A stretch of 64,000 nucleotides of DNA from Camelus bactrianus (GCF_048773025.1 NC_133557.1:5286001-5350000), one strand, 5' to 3'; positions 22,003 to 34,208 are shown, numbered from the stretch's first letter. The notes: a model not told the origin generated them from the letters alone. A program made the numbers and translations.

Positions 22003-23689
22003 GAGCGACGTGGAGCTACAAATGTGGGTGGATGTTGGTACCTTTTGAAAGGGAAGGAGGTGGTGGTGCTGAACTCCTGAGATTCAAGAACAGCACAAGA
22101 AGAATCAAATGGCTCCCCAATTCTGTGACTGTAAAGGTAAAACAACAAGTCCCTCCTCACAAAGAAAAGCATCCTGATGTCTCCAGGATGGTTCAACACA
22201 AAAGTATGCATGCTGCTCCCAGCACGTTCATAAACAGTAACTTTGATTTGCACAGAGTCACTTATCCTGAGTCACTGTCTCTTTACTGATAAAATGAACC
22301 ATTGACCTAGATCGAGAGCTTTCAGTGACAGCAATGGACAGATGCAGGTATACATCCTGTGAAAAGCTGTCCAGGTGACTGTGGAAACCCCTGGACCAGC
22401 TGATTTCTGATGGACATTTCCTCAACAATCTACTACAGATCGATTTTTTTCCTTCCACATTGCGATCATGCACTCTTTACTTATTTGTATTATTCTGACA
22501 GCTTTCTGGATATTATAACAATACCAGATGTTTGTTACCTCTTTGCTCCGGTCCACACCCCAGTGAGTTCCTTTACCATACTTTCCCTTATTCCAGCCAC
22601 TTCTTTAAAACCTTAATTAACTCCTAGTTTAGTTTCTGCTGTGTCAAGACTAAACCTGTATCCTGGCTTGCCCAACTCCGCTGGCTAAATCCACAACCCG
22701 TATCTGGATTTCCTAACCAATCTTTGTTTTAGAATATCACCGATTTGCTGACCATCCAGAAAGATCCGTCTGTCTTCCTAATGACAAAAATCCTCCAAGA
22801 GGAGGCAAGTGGTTTCAGAAAATCCATATAAAATCCCAATGAGACACATTTCCTATGAAGTGGAGAAGGTTGCCTATAATTTTAAAACCAGCCTATGTTA
22901 TTCCCAAACAACCACCTCTTTACCTTCCACACAGACAAACGGGGATATTCCACAGACTCCAAACTGCCCAAAACAACGAATGAGAAAAAAGTCGGGAAAT
23001 GAAGACATAGGGGCAGAAACCACCGGATCAGCCTCCGAGCTCCATCTGTGTGTTTACTTCACTATTTCCTCTCAAAAGTTTTAGGGGCTGCTATCCATAA
23101 GTTACAGTTGTCTACAGGTGTGTACAAAGTCCACATTTATCCATCCAGCGTGTTTGGAGAGAGAGAGAGGATGGATAAGGATACAGATATAATGTATGTA
23201 GTGTTCCTTTCACTTCTCTTTTATGCCTCTGGGAATTAGAAATCATATTTCAAGTGACCTAATACTCATAAATCGACAGAGAAGGGTGAGAAACAAAGGC
23301 TTAGACAGGGTTTGCTAGACGACACAAGATCCGAAAAAGGATTCCTGTGCAACTGTCATCAATTTGAACAAGCTTCTACTTCTATTAGCCTTGTAACACT
23401 TGAAAAAGTTAAAAACATCTGCTGGTGTATAAGCTCTGTATGGTCTCGTATTTATTTCTGCCTGTTCTCTTGTGTCACCTGCTCTGAAGAGGCAAACTCA
23501 AATCCTCAGGACAAAACAAACAAACAAACAAATCCTCAAGACAGAGCAACCAGAAAAGGAAATACAGTTAACTTCCTGTTCCCTTTCCTATCTTGTGTGG
23601 ATTTTTCTCCCAATGTTAGGGCTACTGTAGAATAAGTTAGGTCCAGATCCATTTCACAAAATGATTATAAGGAAACTTAAATATCACAC
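22003..23689. other. Unique sequence with several chance open frames
   Basis: No interspersed repeat recognised. Frames of 60-107 codons occur on both strands (for example 22809-23084 plus and 23312-23635 plus) without recognised domains. Confidence 0.45.
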
Positions 23690-23790
23690 ACCCTAACATG
23701 GCCATTTGATGGAAGAGGAAATTGAGGCACAGAAGGTTCAGACCATATGAAAGGAGTCAGGCTTTAAAGCGAAGCTTTGAAAGAAAGGCA
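23690..23790 (-). mobile_element. Possible MIR fragment
   Basis: 'gaagaggaaattgaggcaca' followed by 'gaaggttcagacc' resembles the MIR antisense 'gatgaggaaactgaggcacagagaggtt'. The match is short. Confidence 0.45.
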
Positions 23791-25914
23791 TTTTCCATTC
23801 AACCTTCCAAAGTGACTTAGTGCTACAGGTACTAGAGAATGAAAACCCAATGACAGTGTGAGTAAAGAAACATGTGCACAGCGAAAATAGTTGTGAGAGT
23901 TACATCTCTCCCGACTGGTCAATGATCTTTTCTCATCACAGCTTTTAGAATTGAAGCCAGACAAATAGCAAGTGTCCTCAGAGCAACGATGGACAGATAT
24001 GTGGCACAGGCGGTCTCAAGAAAATCCAGTGCATATGTTGGCTGTATTTCAGCTGTCATAAAATCTCCTTTGCTCATATTTCCAAATCACCCATATCTGA
24101 AATTCATACTTTATACAACTCAACACACATAGATAGATACATAGCTAGATATAAATTTGTATTTTTGAATCACCATGTAAGAGATTGTTCAGTCACTCTG
24201 GAAAGACATAGTTATGTTTTGTTCATTTCCTCTTTTATTTCTTCCATTTATCAACAAGCAGTTGGACTTTGGCTCCTGCTAAAATAAAAATGAGACTTCT
24301 GCCAGGCTCATTCTCTAGTCTTAGGGCAATAGCTGTGAATATAGACACCTTAAGGGAGGAGTGGGCACTGTGGTCATAGAGGTAGTTACATAGAATCTCT
24401 TTTCAGGAGTAGCTGTCAAACAGAAGCCTCATGATTGTTAGACAGTGGAGATATCAATCGTATCCTTCCTGGGACTGATAACCTGAAATCTCTTCTTTAG
24501 ATGGGAGATGCTAAGACCCCTAAGAACACATGACAGAAGATGAGTAGGTAGGGAAAGGGAGAAGAAAAAGGGATTCTCAACGTCTAAAGGGGAAACATAT
24601 ACAGAAACTAGACATAGCTAGAGAATTAACAATGGTCCACTTCCATGACTTCAAAATTTAACCTAGGCATGCCCGACACTTTATACAACAGTTTGTATGG
24701 AAAAGAGTGCCCATGTCCACCAAAAGAGCAGGATTCTTACTGTTTGCCTTCAGCAGTGGTACCTTCTGATGGTCTGAAAATCTCACTTAGTCTTGTCTTT
24801 TTAATTCACTTGTCACTCAAGATAAACCTGGTAATTAATACTTCTAGCATCTAAAACTGTAGACACCTTCACTGGCTTTCTTTTTTTATTTCTGTCCTAA
24901 AACCACACCTGGAAATCATGGATTTTGCCATCATTACAAGAAGGGGCACCACAAGACGATGTTTAATTCATGACTGAGGAGATGCAGGTCCCCTGAGCAG
25001 ACAGTGTGTGTTTGTTAAATAACACCGTGAAACCCAGACATTTTCCTGTTTCGTCCTGCTTGGAAATTTTCAAAAATGATTTTTCCAGGCTTTGCCCATC
25101 CATTACTTTTAATAATGACTTTATTGGGATACCATTATTTTCTTTGGGCCAGAGGAGAAGTGTTAAGCCATATTTCTCCTGTAATTTAAGAATTCTTTTT
25201 ATGGATTATAAGCATGTTATTCTATACATAAGGTGAAATCTGAAAAGCTGCAGTGGAGAGTTGAGAATGCTGTTCTGCGAGAAGCAGAGAAGGTCTTCAC
25301 CATTTGTTTCCTGCAAAGAAGGAGTCAAACAGAATGGTGGACTCTGCAATGTTGATTTCAACGTTGAGAGAGTTCCGTTTTGTAGTGCTTCCATGAAAAT
25401 GGCAAGAGATGCTTTGGAGAAGACAAACATGTACTTAAGACCTGACGGGTGCTGAAAATAGGTCCTCTCACCTTTACAATTCCAGGTTGATCTTATCCCA
25501 GTAGGTTGGAGGATCGCTGTTCATTTCAGTCATCTCTGCTAGCCAATGCTTGCAGCCTCCTCCTTCCCACACCCACTGACTCAGACTATTTTAAATATAC
25601 CCGAAAGAGTTTGGGAATCTCAAGGAATTTTTAGCTCAAAAGTGGCTACAGGAGAACTTTTGAATAGTTAGTGTTGATGTCTGCCTGGTAGTATGATGCT
25701 GGGGACCATGACAAGACTTGTGTCCACCCAGATCTGTCTCTACATCTATTCTCTGATGCCTGCTACTCCAGCAGGGGTTGTATAAGCCATTTATTTCATG
25801 TAAGCACCTGTTGAATTCACAGAAAATACCCATGGGGTATTTTATATAGAAGAATGTTTGCACTAGGATAAAAAGGATTGAAGCTTGCCCTTTTTAAAGA
25901 TATTGTTTTGAGTT
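23791..25914. other. Unique sequence, nothing recognised
   Basis: Open frames of 60-76 codons on both strands have no support. A short piece near 25105-25140 ('aataatgactttattgggat') resembles L1 antisense but is too short to call. Confidence 0.45.
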
Positions 25915-26105
25915 GAAAGAGGAAAGGTGAGACAAGGTGAGACAGAAGAGGGGAGAAAATATAAGAATTGGGGGAGGGAGAGAGGAGAAAATACAGGAAA
26001 GACCAGAGAGAAGGGGGACCGGAGAAAGAGGAGAGAAGCTGGAGGAGAAGAAAGGAAGAATGAGGAGACAGGAAGGACTGATGGAGAGGAGGAAGGCGGG
26101 TGGGA
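25915..26105 (+). repeat. Purine-rich (GA/GGA) low-complexity tract
   Basis: About 190 bp strongly biased to G and A on the plus strand, without a fixed unit. The paired open frames over it (E/R/G-rich plus, S/F/L/P-rich minus) come from composition, not coding. Confidence 0.8.
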
Positions 26106-26361
26106 CATCTCAATGCAGAGTGAAAATGTTCAGTACAGGCCAACCTCAGATGGTTAAAGAAAAGGTTTAGCTGGGGCATAACAGGCTGCCATGACCATCC
26201 ATGTTTTAAACAACCAGTGAAATATGTTCATGGGGCCCAGAAGATCCGCTCTCTAGGAGGGAAAACATTAATGAGTAGCTTCACTGCATAGGTGGTTCCC
26301 AAGGCTGCTCTCTCATTGCATCTTCTAGGTGGGGGCTTCAAAGGGACTGTGTTGCGGGTCA

Positions 26362-26745
26362 TATTAGTTTGCCAGAGCTGCTACAACAAAGTAACACAGT
26401 GGCTAGAACAACAGCATTGTAGTTTCTCACAGTTCTGGAGGCTGGAAGTCCAAGGTCAAGGTGCCAGCAGAGTTGGCTGGGCCATAAGGGAGGGATCTGT
26501 TCCAGGCTTCTCTGCTGGCTCACAGCCGGCCACCCTCTTGGTGTCACTTCACCCTGGTGGTGCCTCTGTACACACCCACCCCAGTGCTCCTTCGTCTTAT
26601 AAAGACACCAGTGCTACTGGGTGTGGGCCCACCCTAAAGGCCTCATTTTAACTTTAATCACCTCTTTCAAGAGCGTATCTCCAAAGATGGTTACATTCTG
26701 AGATAGTGGGGGTTGGGATTTTAACCCACGAATGTGGGGAGCACA
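26362..26745 (-). mobile_element. Solo LTR, ERVL-MaLR class, fossil
   Basis: Plus-strand phrases 'tattagtttgccagagctgc', 'ctcacagttctggaggctgg', 'aagtccaaggtcaaggtgcc', 'cttataaagacaccagtgct' and 'tctccaaagatggttacatt' are the reverse complement of a MaLR (MLT1-like) LTR. No internal region adjoins it. An old solo LTR. The 119-codon plus frame and 62-codon minus frame over it are shadows. Confidence 0.75.
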
Positions 26746-26939
26746 CAGTTAATGGAAGGAGACGGGGGATCAGAATCATCGAGAGAGAATGTCTGGCTAC
26801 ATTTGCTCAGTCTCAATTTTTCTCCCAGTTAGATCTCAGAAAGCAGTCCTGCAGGTCTCAGGCAAGACATATAATTTACCCCACGCCCCCAAAAGTCTTC
26901 AAAGAGAGCAGAGTACCAGCTGCAAAAGGGTAGATTTGG

Positions 26940-27115
26940 GTCTTGGATCCACTATTCTGTGTGCCCTTATATTATTTAACTTCTCAGTCTGAGCCTCGGC
27001 TTCTCCCTGGGTAAAATAAGGCTAGTAATTACCTGCTGCAAAACAGGGTCGGGCTAGGCTAAGTCTTAAATGAGAAAACATCCCTGATAAGATCTGAAAA
27101 TGCCCTGGAAAGCCT
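26940..27115 (+). mobile_element. MIR SINE
   Basis: 'tatttaacttctcagtctga', 'gcctcggcttctccctgggt' and 'aaaataaggctagtaattac' match MIR ('cttaacctctctgagcctcagtttcctcatctgtaaaatgggg'). Confidence 0.65.
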
Positions 27116-28572
27116 TTATATACTGTCGGGCTTTGAACAAATGGAAGGGATTATTATAATCATCAGTGTATTTGATTTTAAGTGATTGCCCACTTAAAAC
27201 ACATGGAGATTTAAGTAAAGTCAACTTTAAACTAGTCATCATTCATAACAGACTAAATTCTTTGTGCATATGTGTTTTTTCCATGGGGAGGCTCATTAAC
27301 CTTTGGTTCAATATCCATTAACACATACGTTTAGATTAACTTCTGTCAGTCACATGTCTTGCTAGGGCCATATAACTGACGATAATATCAGCCTTTAGCA
27401 AAATATTAAAGAATAAGACAGACTTAATAAGGACCTCAGTGTTGGTTTTTGTGTGTGTGCATGAGAGCCATATAGAAGCCGGAAGCAGGAAGAATTTGTC
27501 TCTATCTTCCTGTCCTTGTGTTTTTGGTGCCTTTAAACCCTAAATAACTGAAAATCATCACTAAGCCATCAGGGAATGACGCTAGTAATGAGACTCACAA
27601 AAGGCACCCCCACAGAAGGGAAATTATTGCGAAGAAGGCTACATCTTACGAGGAGACCAACCAGTTATTGAATTAGTAAGGTTGGAAGAGTGGATCCCAG
27701 GCACCAGGCTGGGGAGGTAGGGGAGTTAGAGCAGCAAGATTGGGAAGCCTTGTGGAAGCCTGTGGACGACCCCTACGAGGCTGACACCGTTTTCTTCAAT
27801 GAGCGCCTTGAGAATAGTATCAAATTTTTAAGGCCTTTGTAATTAATATACTGCCTTAGAGGTGAAAGGTATTGTTAACGATTGCTCCTCATTTAAGACA
27901 TGCATTTAAGGAAAAGCACTGACTCTTTTCAGAGGAGACTGAGATGTGAAACACGAAGCAAGTCAAGTGACTATTTAAAAATGGTAAATAACATAGTATT
28001 ACATATAATAAGTGATAATGATATACATTATATATTATATGTAAGTATAGCTCTTATATAGTTTACCTTGTCAACAATTTTCCTATATTAATATTAATTG
28101 TATATATAAATATTTTAATGTATTTTATGTGCACCTTGCCTACAGGTGCTTACCTTTAAAATGACTTTGCATAAATCAACATGAATATAATTAAAGTATT
28201 ATTTTAATGTAGTTATATATTAAGTAATATTGTATGTTTTTAAAATTTTACATATAATACATATAATGGACATTTGATATATTACATATAAACATATTAT
28301 ATGTACTATATTAGTACACGTTTTATTTATTATAATATATAATATATTCCCTTAGAAATAAATAATTAAAATATTGTATATGCCTTATGTGTAGATATTT
28401 TACTTTTAAAAAATGATGTGGATATGTGGATATCACATATAATACTTGGATATGTGGGTATCAATATAAATGTAATTAATATAGCCAACTGTAATCATAA
28501 TATAGTAATACAGTACTTTATATAGACAGATTATACTCTTTTTATTCTTTAAATGATGTCGCATGTATTATA
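27116..28572. other. Unique sequence, then a very AT-rich stretch
   Basis: 27116-27985 is unique with nothing recognised. From about 27990 to 28560 the DNA is extremely AT-rich, with many short 'tatat', 'ataat' and 'attaat' words and no fixed period. It may be decayed L1 or low-complexity sequence. Confidence 0.45.
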
Positions 28573-28580
28573 TCCCAGAA

Positions 28581-28777
28581 ATTTTCTTTTTTTTTTAATT
28601 ATAAGACTCTAGATCTCATTTGTTTATTTTTTAACAATTTACTTTATTTTTTGTTGGGGGGAGGAGGTAATTAGGTGTATGTATGTATGTATGTATTTAA
28701 ATGGAGGTGCTGGGGATTGAACCCAGGACCTCGTGCATGCTAAGCACACAGGTTACCTCTGAGTTGCATCCTCCCCC
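28581..28777 (-). mobile_element. tRNA-derived SINE, camelid Vic-1 type, with 8-bp TSD
   Basis: Plus-strand text 'ggaggtgctggggattgaac' then 'ccaggacctcgtgcatgcta' is the reverse of the SINE head. The B box (GGGTTCAATCC) is clear, and the A box is altered ('aactcagaggtaacctgtgt' on the minus strand). The tail includes a (GTAT)n run, seen on the plus strand. Flanking 'tcccagaa' at 28573-28580 and 28778-28785 is the duplication. Confidence 0.9.
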
Positions 28778-28859
28778 TCCCAGAAGCTCTCTGACTGAGA
28801 ACTGCTCTGGTTGAGTGGCTGTCTGTGTGCCAGCACTCTTCTACTACTCCTCACAGGAA

Positions 28860-28965
28860 ACACAGGAAGGGTAGGTGCTTGCCCAACATCTCATAAATAA
28901 TAACCAACAGAGCTATTCGCATTTCATTCTCAGCAGCCTCCACTCCAGAAATAGCAGATCTAAAG
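28860..28965 (-). mobile_element. Possible MIR fragment
   Basis: 'aggtgcttgcccaacatctc' followed by 'ccaacagagctattcgcatt' resembles the MIR antisense order (cttgcccaaggtcaca...cagagctgggattcg). Weak. Confidence 0.4.
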
Positions 28966-29283
28966 TACCATCTGCAGGGCAGTAATAGATTTTAGGCAAA
29001 CGCCTGCTCCATTCTACTCGCTTGGCGAGGCTACCACCACTCAGCTTCTGAGACCCATTGATTATAACCTAGTCAATTTCTTCAAAGTTGGAGAGGAACG
29101 GTCTGGCGAGGACTGGGGAAGGGGCTGGGGCTAGGATGGATAGGAAAGGGAGGGGCGGGTTCTGATCAGCGGTACTGACAAGAAGACAAGACGGAACTCT
29201 CTGGGAACTGGATGACCCTCACGGGAGAGAGGCCCTAGGGCAGAATAATAAGCATGGAGGATTACTGTTTAAATCAATGAGAG
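28966..29283. other. Unique sequence, nothing recognised
   Basis: No repeat or coding signal seen. Confidence 0.5.
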
Positions 29284-29467
29284 CAATGGTTTTCAAACGT
29301 GGTCCCAAACCAACAGCACCCATGACCCAGTAACTTGCAGGAATGCAAATTTCCAAGCACCAGACCAGACACACTGCATCAGAAACTCTGGGCATGAGGT
29401 CCAGCACTCTGTGCTCGAACAAGCCTTCCAGGTGATCCTGATTCACTCTTACGTTTGAGAACCACTG
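29284..29467 (-). mobile_element. MER20 (hAT-Charlie MITE), nearly full length
   Basis: 'caatggttttcaaacgtggt', 'aggaatgcaaatttccaagc', 'tgcatcagaaactctgggca' and 'acgtttgagaaccactg' match MER20 on the reverse strand, with both ends present. Flanks 'aatgagag' and 'aattagag' fit an 8-bp hAT duplication with one change. Confidence 0.85.
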
Positions 29468-30314
29468 AATTAGAGAAAGAAAGGAGACACAAGGTGGTGA
29501 GTCTTTGTATTGTTCTTTGTATTGTTCTGCCGGGTAGAGATAAGCTCTGTTTCCACCCGTGGCCCATTGCGTCAGAGCAGGGCTAACGGGCCAGATGTTG
29601 TGATGTCACCCGACTGACCAGTGGCCCTAAGACATTCCCGTGCTCCCTAAAAGCCCTTTCCAAGCATAGATCCCTTTCTTCTCCCCCATCAGACTGCCAC
29701 CTTGTAAGGTGTGACGGTCAACAAGGGTAATATGTAGTGTGGCCAGGAATCAGGCCCAAGGAGAAGTTAAAAACCATCTTTTCCCATAAAGTCATTACTC
29801 ACTTGCCTCATTTCCTGCTGACTGACTTCCTCTAGGGAATCGGAACCAGGAACTCTCCGAGGCAGGTGCAGTTACAACAGATGTCCCCAAGCCTGAGACA
29901 GCGCACTGCTTCCCCTGTTTGTTGTTACTTGAATAATTCCTTCGCAGACATCACCTCGGTTCCTCCCCGAGAAACGTCTCTTTCCTACCGAGTAAGACAG
30001 AGTATTTCTCCGGGGAACTGTACTTTCTGCTGGTGTCCAGACCACCTCTTCGGTTGACCACGGGCTGTCAGGGAACCTTAATATTTGTTTTGCGTTTACT
30101 TCCACCTCTTAGAAACTGACCTTGACGAGGTCCTCTCTTACCTCACCCATGTAAAATTCAGTTGTCTGGAAACACAGTGTCTCTTGTAAAAACCATCCGC
30201 TAACCAGATGTTTTTCCTTTCGGCTCTGTAACATAAAGAAGAGGAAACATTTTCTGGAATGGAATTTTTTGGAAGGCATGATAAGAGCTGCTATGCAGAA
30301 GCAAAGAAGGCAGA
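29468..30314. other. Unique sequence, nothing recognised
   Basis: Opposite-strand frames at 29866-30105 have no support. 'tgatgtcac' near 29603 resembles a CRE half-site but has no context. Confidence 0.45.
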
Positions 30315-30545
30315 ATAGAGGTATTGTTCACATGGGTTCCGGAGCCAGCCTGACTCAGTTACCTAACGGCTGTGTAGCTTGGCCAAGTTACTTAACCTCT
30401 CTTTTTGCATTAGATGCGGGTTGTTGGAAAGATTAAATTGTTAAATTACAAAAAACTCTTACAAAAGTATCTGGGAAGTAAGTATTAAGCCTCCTGTAAG
30501 TGGCTGCTACCACATTCTTATTGTCATTTACTTAATACACACAAG
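30315..30545 (+). mobile_element. MIR SINE, nearly complete
   Basis: 'ttccggagccagcctgactc', 'ggctgtgtagcttggccaag', 'ttacttaacctctctttttg' and the following 'gaaagattaaattg' run through most of the MIR consensus in order. Confidence 0.8.
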
Positions 30546-31539
30546 AAACTATATCAAAAGAATAACCCTATTTCATGCATCATCTTGTGTTTACTAGGGC
30601 AGGAAAATAGGCTGGTCTAGAGAATGAGATGCTAAGCTTTAAACGATCTCCTTTGGGGGCAAGAAATAACCTCCCCCCGCTGCCTAATTAACGCTCCTGT
30701 TAATTACATTTTTATACACGCTTGCCTTAACTCCCCACCTGGATTCGCTGATCCTTCAGAGCAGGTGCTCTGCCTGGGTCCTCTTTTTACAAACCGGAAC
30801 GCTAAGCTCAGCGACTTTCAGATCGCCGTAGATTTAATTTTCAGAAAGACATCTTCCAGTCGGCCAGAAAGGATAATTACCCCAAATCCTCCCTCATCCT
30901 GGCATACTGAGGGTTTGCTTTTGATTCCACTGCTTCTCAGGACACGCCCTTCCTTGGTGCTGAGAGTGGTCCTTGCTGTCTGCATGCTTACTTAAGTCTT
31001 GAGATCGGCAGAGTGACTTCTAGGTCAAACGACCAGGTCATAAAATACTTAAGGGGGCACCGTGGGAAATTCTAAATGAGTCCACGACCCCGTGCCTACC
31101 TGCCTTCCCCCAAATGTTATTGGACTACCAGACTTAAACATGATGAAGACATTTTTGGAACAGTAAAGTAGACAGTCCAGTGGGGAGGGCTGTGGTCACT
31201 CGGAAATGCTGTCACAAAAGACTTCATGAAATATTTGGGAACTGAACTGGATTTTCTACGCTAAGAAGCCTGAAGTTCCCCTACTTGTCTGATGGGCATA
31301 ATTTCACATCATATAACACAGCCGTCTCGTGTCCAGGCTGGTTTCAATGGACGCTCTAACAGAAAAAATGAATACAGAAAATATTTTGTGTGACAATGAC
31401 TGATAGAAGTGTGCCCCATAGTGCTAAATGCTGTGACCAGTTCTTAATTAAACCCAGTACAAAGTAAGCACAAAGAGCTCTAATGTCGTCTTCTCAGCAA
31501 ACCATGAGGCCTCAACAGTGCCTATAAAAGGGAATTCGC
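30546..31539. other. Unique sequence; includes a homeodomain-like AT cluster
   Basis: Near 30685-30720, 'cctaattaacgctcctgtta' and 'attacatttttatacac' carry two TAAT-type core sites in an otherwise GC-balanced stretch. No gene recognised. Confidence 0.4.
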
Positions 31540-31846
31540 TATGAGCTCATCTACAAAGCAGAAACAGACCCACAGACTTAATAAACAATCTCACGGTTAC
31601 CGGGGAAAGGGGATGGGAAGGCATAAATCTGAGAGCTTGAGATTTACAAATGTTAGCCACTATATATAAAAATAGACTAAAAAAAAGTTTCTTTTGTTTA
31701 GTACAGGGAACTATGCTCAATGTCTTGTGATGACCTTTAATGAAAAAAATATGAAAACAAATATATGTATGCATCTGCAGAACTGGGACATTGTGCTATA
31801 CACCAGAGACTGACACATTGTAACTGACTGTACTTCAATTTGAAAA
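31540..31846 (+). mobile_element. Cetartiodactyl/camelid-type L1 3' UTR
   Basis: 'gtacagggaactatgctcaa', 'tgtcttgtgatgacctttaa', 'gctatacaccagagactgac' and 'actgactgtacttcaatttg' match the L1 3' UTR typical of cetartiodactyls. This L1 is younger than the L1M copies elsewhere in the window. Confidence 0.8.
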
Positions 31847-31847
31847 A

Positions 31848-31866
31848 GGCGGGGGTGGGGGGGGGA
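31848..31866 (+). repeat. G-run after the L1 tail
   Basis: Runs of 2, 5 and 9 G directly follow the L1 end. Confidence 0.8.
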
Positions 31867-32618
31867 GATTCTCCTTTATATTGAAGCTTTATATGGAGAC
31901 TGCTAGGTTTAAAAATGTAGAGTTTTTTTCCTTTTTTTTTTTTTTTTAAATATTATAAACTCTGAAACCAGATTTTCTTGTCTCTGACATTTTGCATTTA
32001 AAGCTCTATGCTAATCAGTTTATCACAGGGAACTGAAAGGCCTGTTGGAAAGTGTCAGGATTCTCTACTGTTAATTTAAGCACCTGGAGGGTTTCTTGAC
32101 CACTTTCCACCAGCCCTGCCACACCAAGCACTTCATACACTTCATTCACTTCAAAGTGAATGAATTCATTTATATTCAGTTTAATGTACTCTTGTGTATT
32201 TGATTGAATTCTGTTTTTAAAAGCTAGTAGATCACATATAATATTGGGGGTTTTACTTATACCTTGGGCTACCAACTACAAAAGGTAACATTCAGTAACA
32301 GCCATCTCTATTTGATAGTAAAACTCAAGGCTAGCCAGCCGGAACGGTAATGATGATCATGTTTATTATTATAATTCTATCAGCTTGTAGCTCAGACTGT
32401 AACTTGAAAAATGCCAGAGCACTTTGTCTCCTGTACCAGGATCCCCAGCGGCAAGCTCAGATGCCCTTTGGCATCTTTAATTACTTCCGATACTATTTTT
32501 TCCTCCATTTGCAATATAAGTCTATTAGAAACACAGAACTGGGGACCATCATTGTGTCTCTGTTATAGTTGTGTATGGGTGCGGGTGCGGGTGTGTGTTC
32601 CATCTTGAAATGATAATC
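31867..32618. other. Unique sequence
   Basis: An 86-codon minus frame (32015-32275) has ordinary amino-acid composition but no recognised domain or splice context. A T-rich run lies at about 31930-31947. Confidence 0.4.
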
Positions 32619-32720
32619 CAGTGGTTTCCAAACCTGACTTATCATGCTTAGAGTATGAAAATTACAGCTATTTGGGCCCCTATCCACCTACGACCGATTT
32701 AGAAACTTTAATGGTTAAAG
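32619..32720 (+). mobile_element. hAT-Charlie MITE fragment (MER20-like)
   Basis: 'cagtggtttccaaacctgac' and 'tttgggcccctatccaccta' resemble MER20 or a relative. Truncated on the right, next to the palindromic MITE. Confidence 0.45.
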
Positions 32721-32724
32721 CTGA

Positions 32725-32890
32725 AAGGGAAAAATACAAGACGCCCGGTTAAATTTGAATTTCAGATTAAAAAAAAGATTAATTTTTCAGTATAAATATA
32801 TCCCAAATATGGCATGGGGCAAACTTGGACTACAAAATGATTCACTGCCTATCTGAAATTCAGAGTTAACTGGCGTCTCAGCTCCAGTTT
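32725..32890 (+). mobile_element. Palindromic MITE (MER53-like)
   Basis: The left arm 'ggttaaatttgaatttcaga' is the inverted counterpart of the right arm 'tctgaaattcagagttaact'. The middle 'aatatatcccaaatatggca' is also near-palindromic. Almost the whole element is one inverted repeat. The family name is from memory and uncertain. Related copies lie at 56043-56215 and 58828-59041. Confidence 0.65.
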
Positions 32891-34090
32891 TCTGTTTGTT
32901 TTGTTTTTGTGTTATTAGTAGTTCCCAAGCTAATTCTTTTAAAACTGGGCCTTCCATTTTGTCCCCCAAGTTTTCTTCTTTGTTTATTCTTCTTTTTCAA
33001 ATCCACATTCCAGACTTAAACCAAAGAGCTATTACATAAGGTGCATATATTTCAAAGTTGAAGAGTTGACTATTTATTTGAGTAACATTACCTTGTTTAT
33101 TCATGATTCAGGAAGGGCATTTTAAATTTTTTTAATAAAATATCTATTTCAAGTGTCTTATTATTTAGGTGTCCCTTAACTTACGTATACCTGACATAGG
33201 TTGTATCCATCATTTTATTTTTTTTTTTTTTCAAAAACGCTTCTGCACTACATTTATTGTTGTATGAGAGCCATGGCCATCCAGTTAGGTTTGTTTTGTT
33301 TTGTTTTTTTTTTTTTAACCTAATATTAAGCCTAAGCTAAGAAAACAGAATGAAAAAACAGGCAAAGCTGTCTTTTCCACCAAGATGAAGTTCTGCCTTT
33401 TCTCCAGGGGAAAGTAGCCGAATTCTGAAAGTTTTGTCGCGTGGATTTAGAACGACGAAAAGTGATAAACTCGTGCTCCTTTGAAAATTACCCTAAAGGG
33501 GGGCAAGAGCAGAGAACAAACGGCCTATTAAGGAGAGTGCAGTCAGGTCTCAGGGGAGGAATCCCTTAATCCCTGTAGCTTGTAGTAGGGAGTTAGGACC
33601 CAGAGTGTGAAAATGTCAGAGCAGCACCATGAAATCCTAGAAAGACTCAGTAGGTGGAGACAATCAAGGGTGCACACCAGCAGTTGCTGGGAACCCGGGG
33701 TCTGGGAAACACGGTGCATTCCAGCACAAATCCCCAAGCCCAGGTACCATGGGAACAGCTGATCCTCCACAAACATGTGTTGATACGTGGGGATGAGATG
33801 GGTCCTGACATGCTGTCTGGATATTAAGAGCAAGGTGAAGGGTAACCAAGGGGACCAGACCAACAGCGCGAAGCTGCATAAATCCCAGCTGTGAATTCAA
33901 AAGGGAGGCCTGGGCTTGAATATTCCTTTTGCCCCCAGCTAATGTGTGTGCTGACCTCTGCTAAGGAGCTTGGAAATATTTCTAAGTAATTTGGTTCCCA
34001 TAAATAGCATGTCCTCTTCAGGTGTTATGTGAGGAGGAACTAAAAATAATTAGTGCAAATGATTCCTCAGACCTTGTACCACCTAAAAGG

Positions 34091-34093
<3 letters not shown>
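32891..34093. other. Unique sequence with T-runs
   Basis: T-runs near 33218 and 33307. A 106-codon minus frame (33543-33863) has no recognised domain. Near 34040, 'ctaaaaataa' (MEF2-like) sits beside 'ttagtgcaaatga'. Confidence 0.4.

Positions 34094-34122
<29 letters not shown>
34094..34122 (+). repeat. (GA)n microsatellite
   Basis: About 14 uninterrupted GA units. Confidence 0.95.
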
Positions 34123-34124
<2 letters not shown>

Positions 34125-34142
34125 GAAAAGGACTAAACTTGG

Positions 34143-34208
34143 ATTTTTTTTTCATTGAAGTGTAGTCAGTTTACAATGTTGTGTCAATTTCTGGTGTACA
34201 GCATAAAA
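34143..34208 (-). mobile_element. Short camelid-type L1 3' end
   Basis: 'agtgtagtcagtttacaatg' and 'ttgtgtcaatttctggtgta' match the antisense of the young L1 3' UTR, after a T-run representing the tail. Severely 5'-truncated. Confidence 0.75.

Noticed and set aside
26292-26651. 119-codon plus-strand open frame
   Set aside because: It runs across an antisense MaLR LTR and is a shadow of that repeat.
32015-32275. 86-codon minus-strand frame with protein-like composition
   Set aside because: No family recognised and no splice or promoter signal. This length is expected by chance in a 64-kb window.
33543-33863. 106-codon minus-strand open frame
   Set aside because: No domain or similarity recognised. 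A second frame on the same strand overlaps it, and the region carries no other gene signal.
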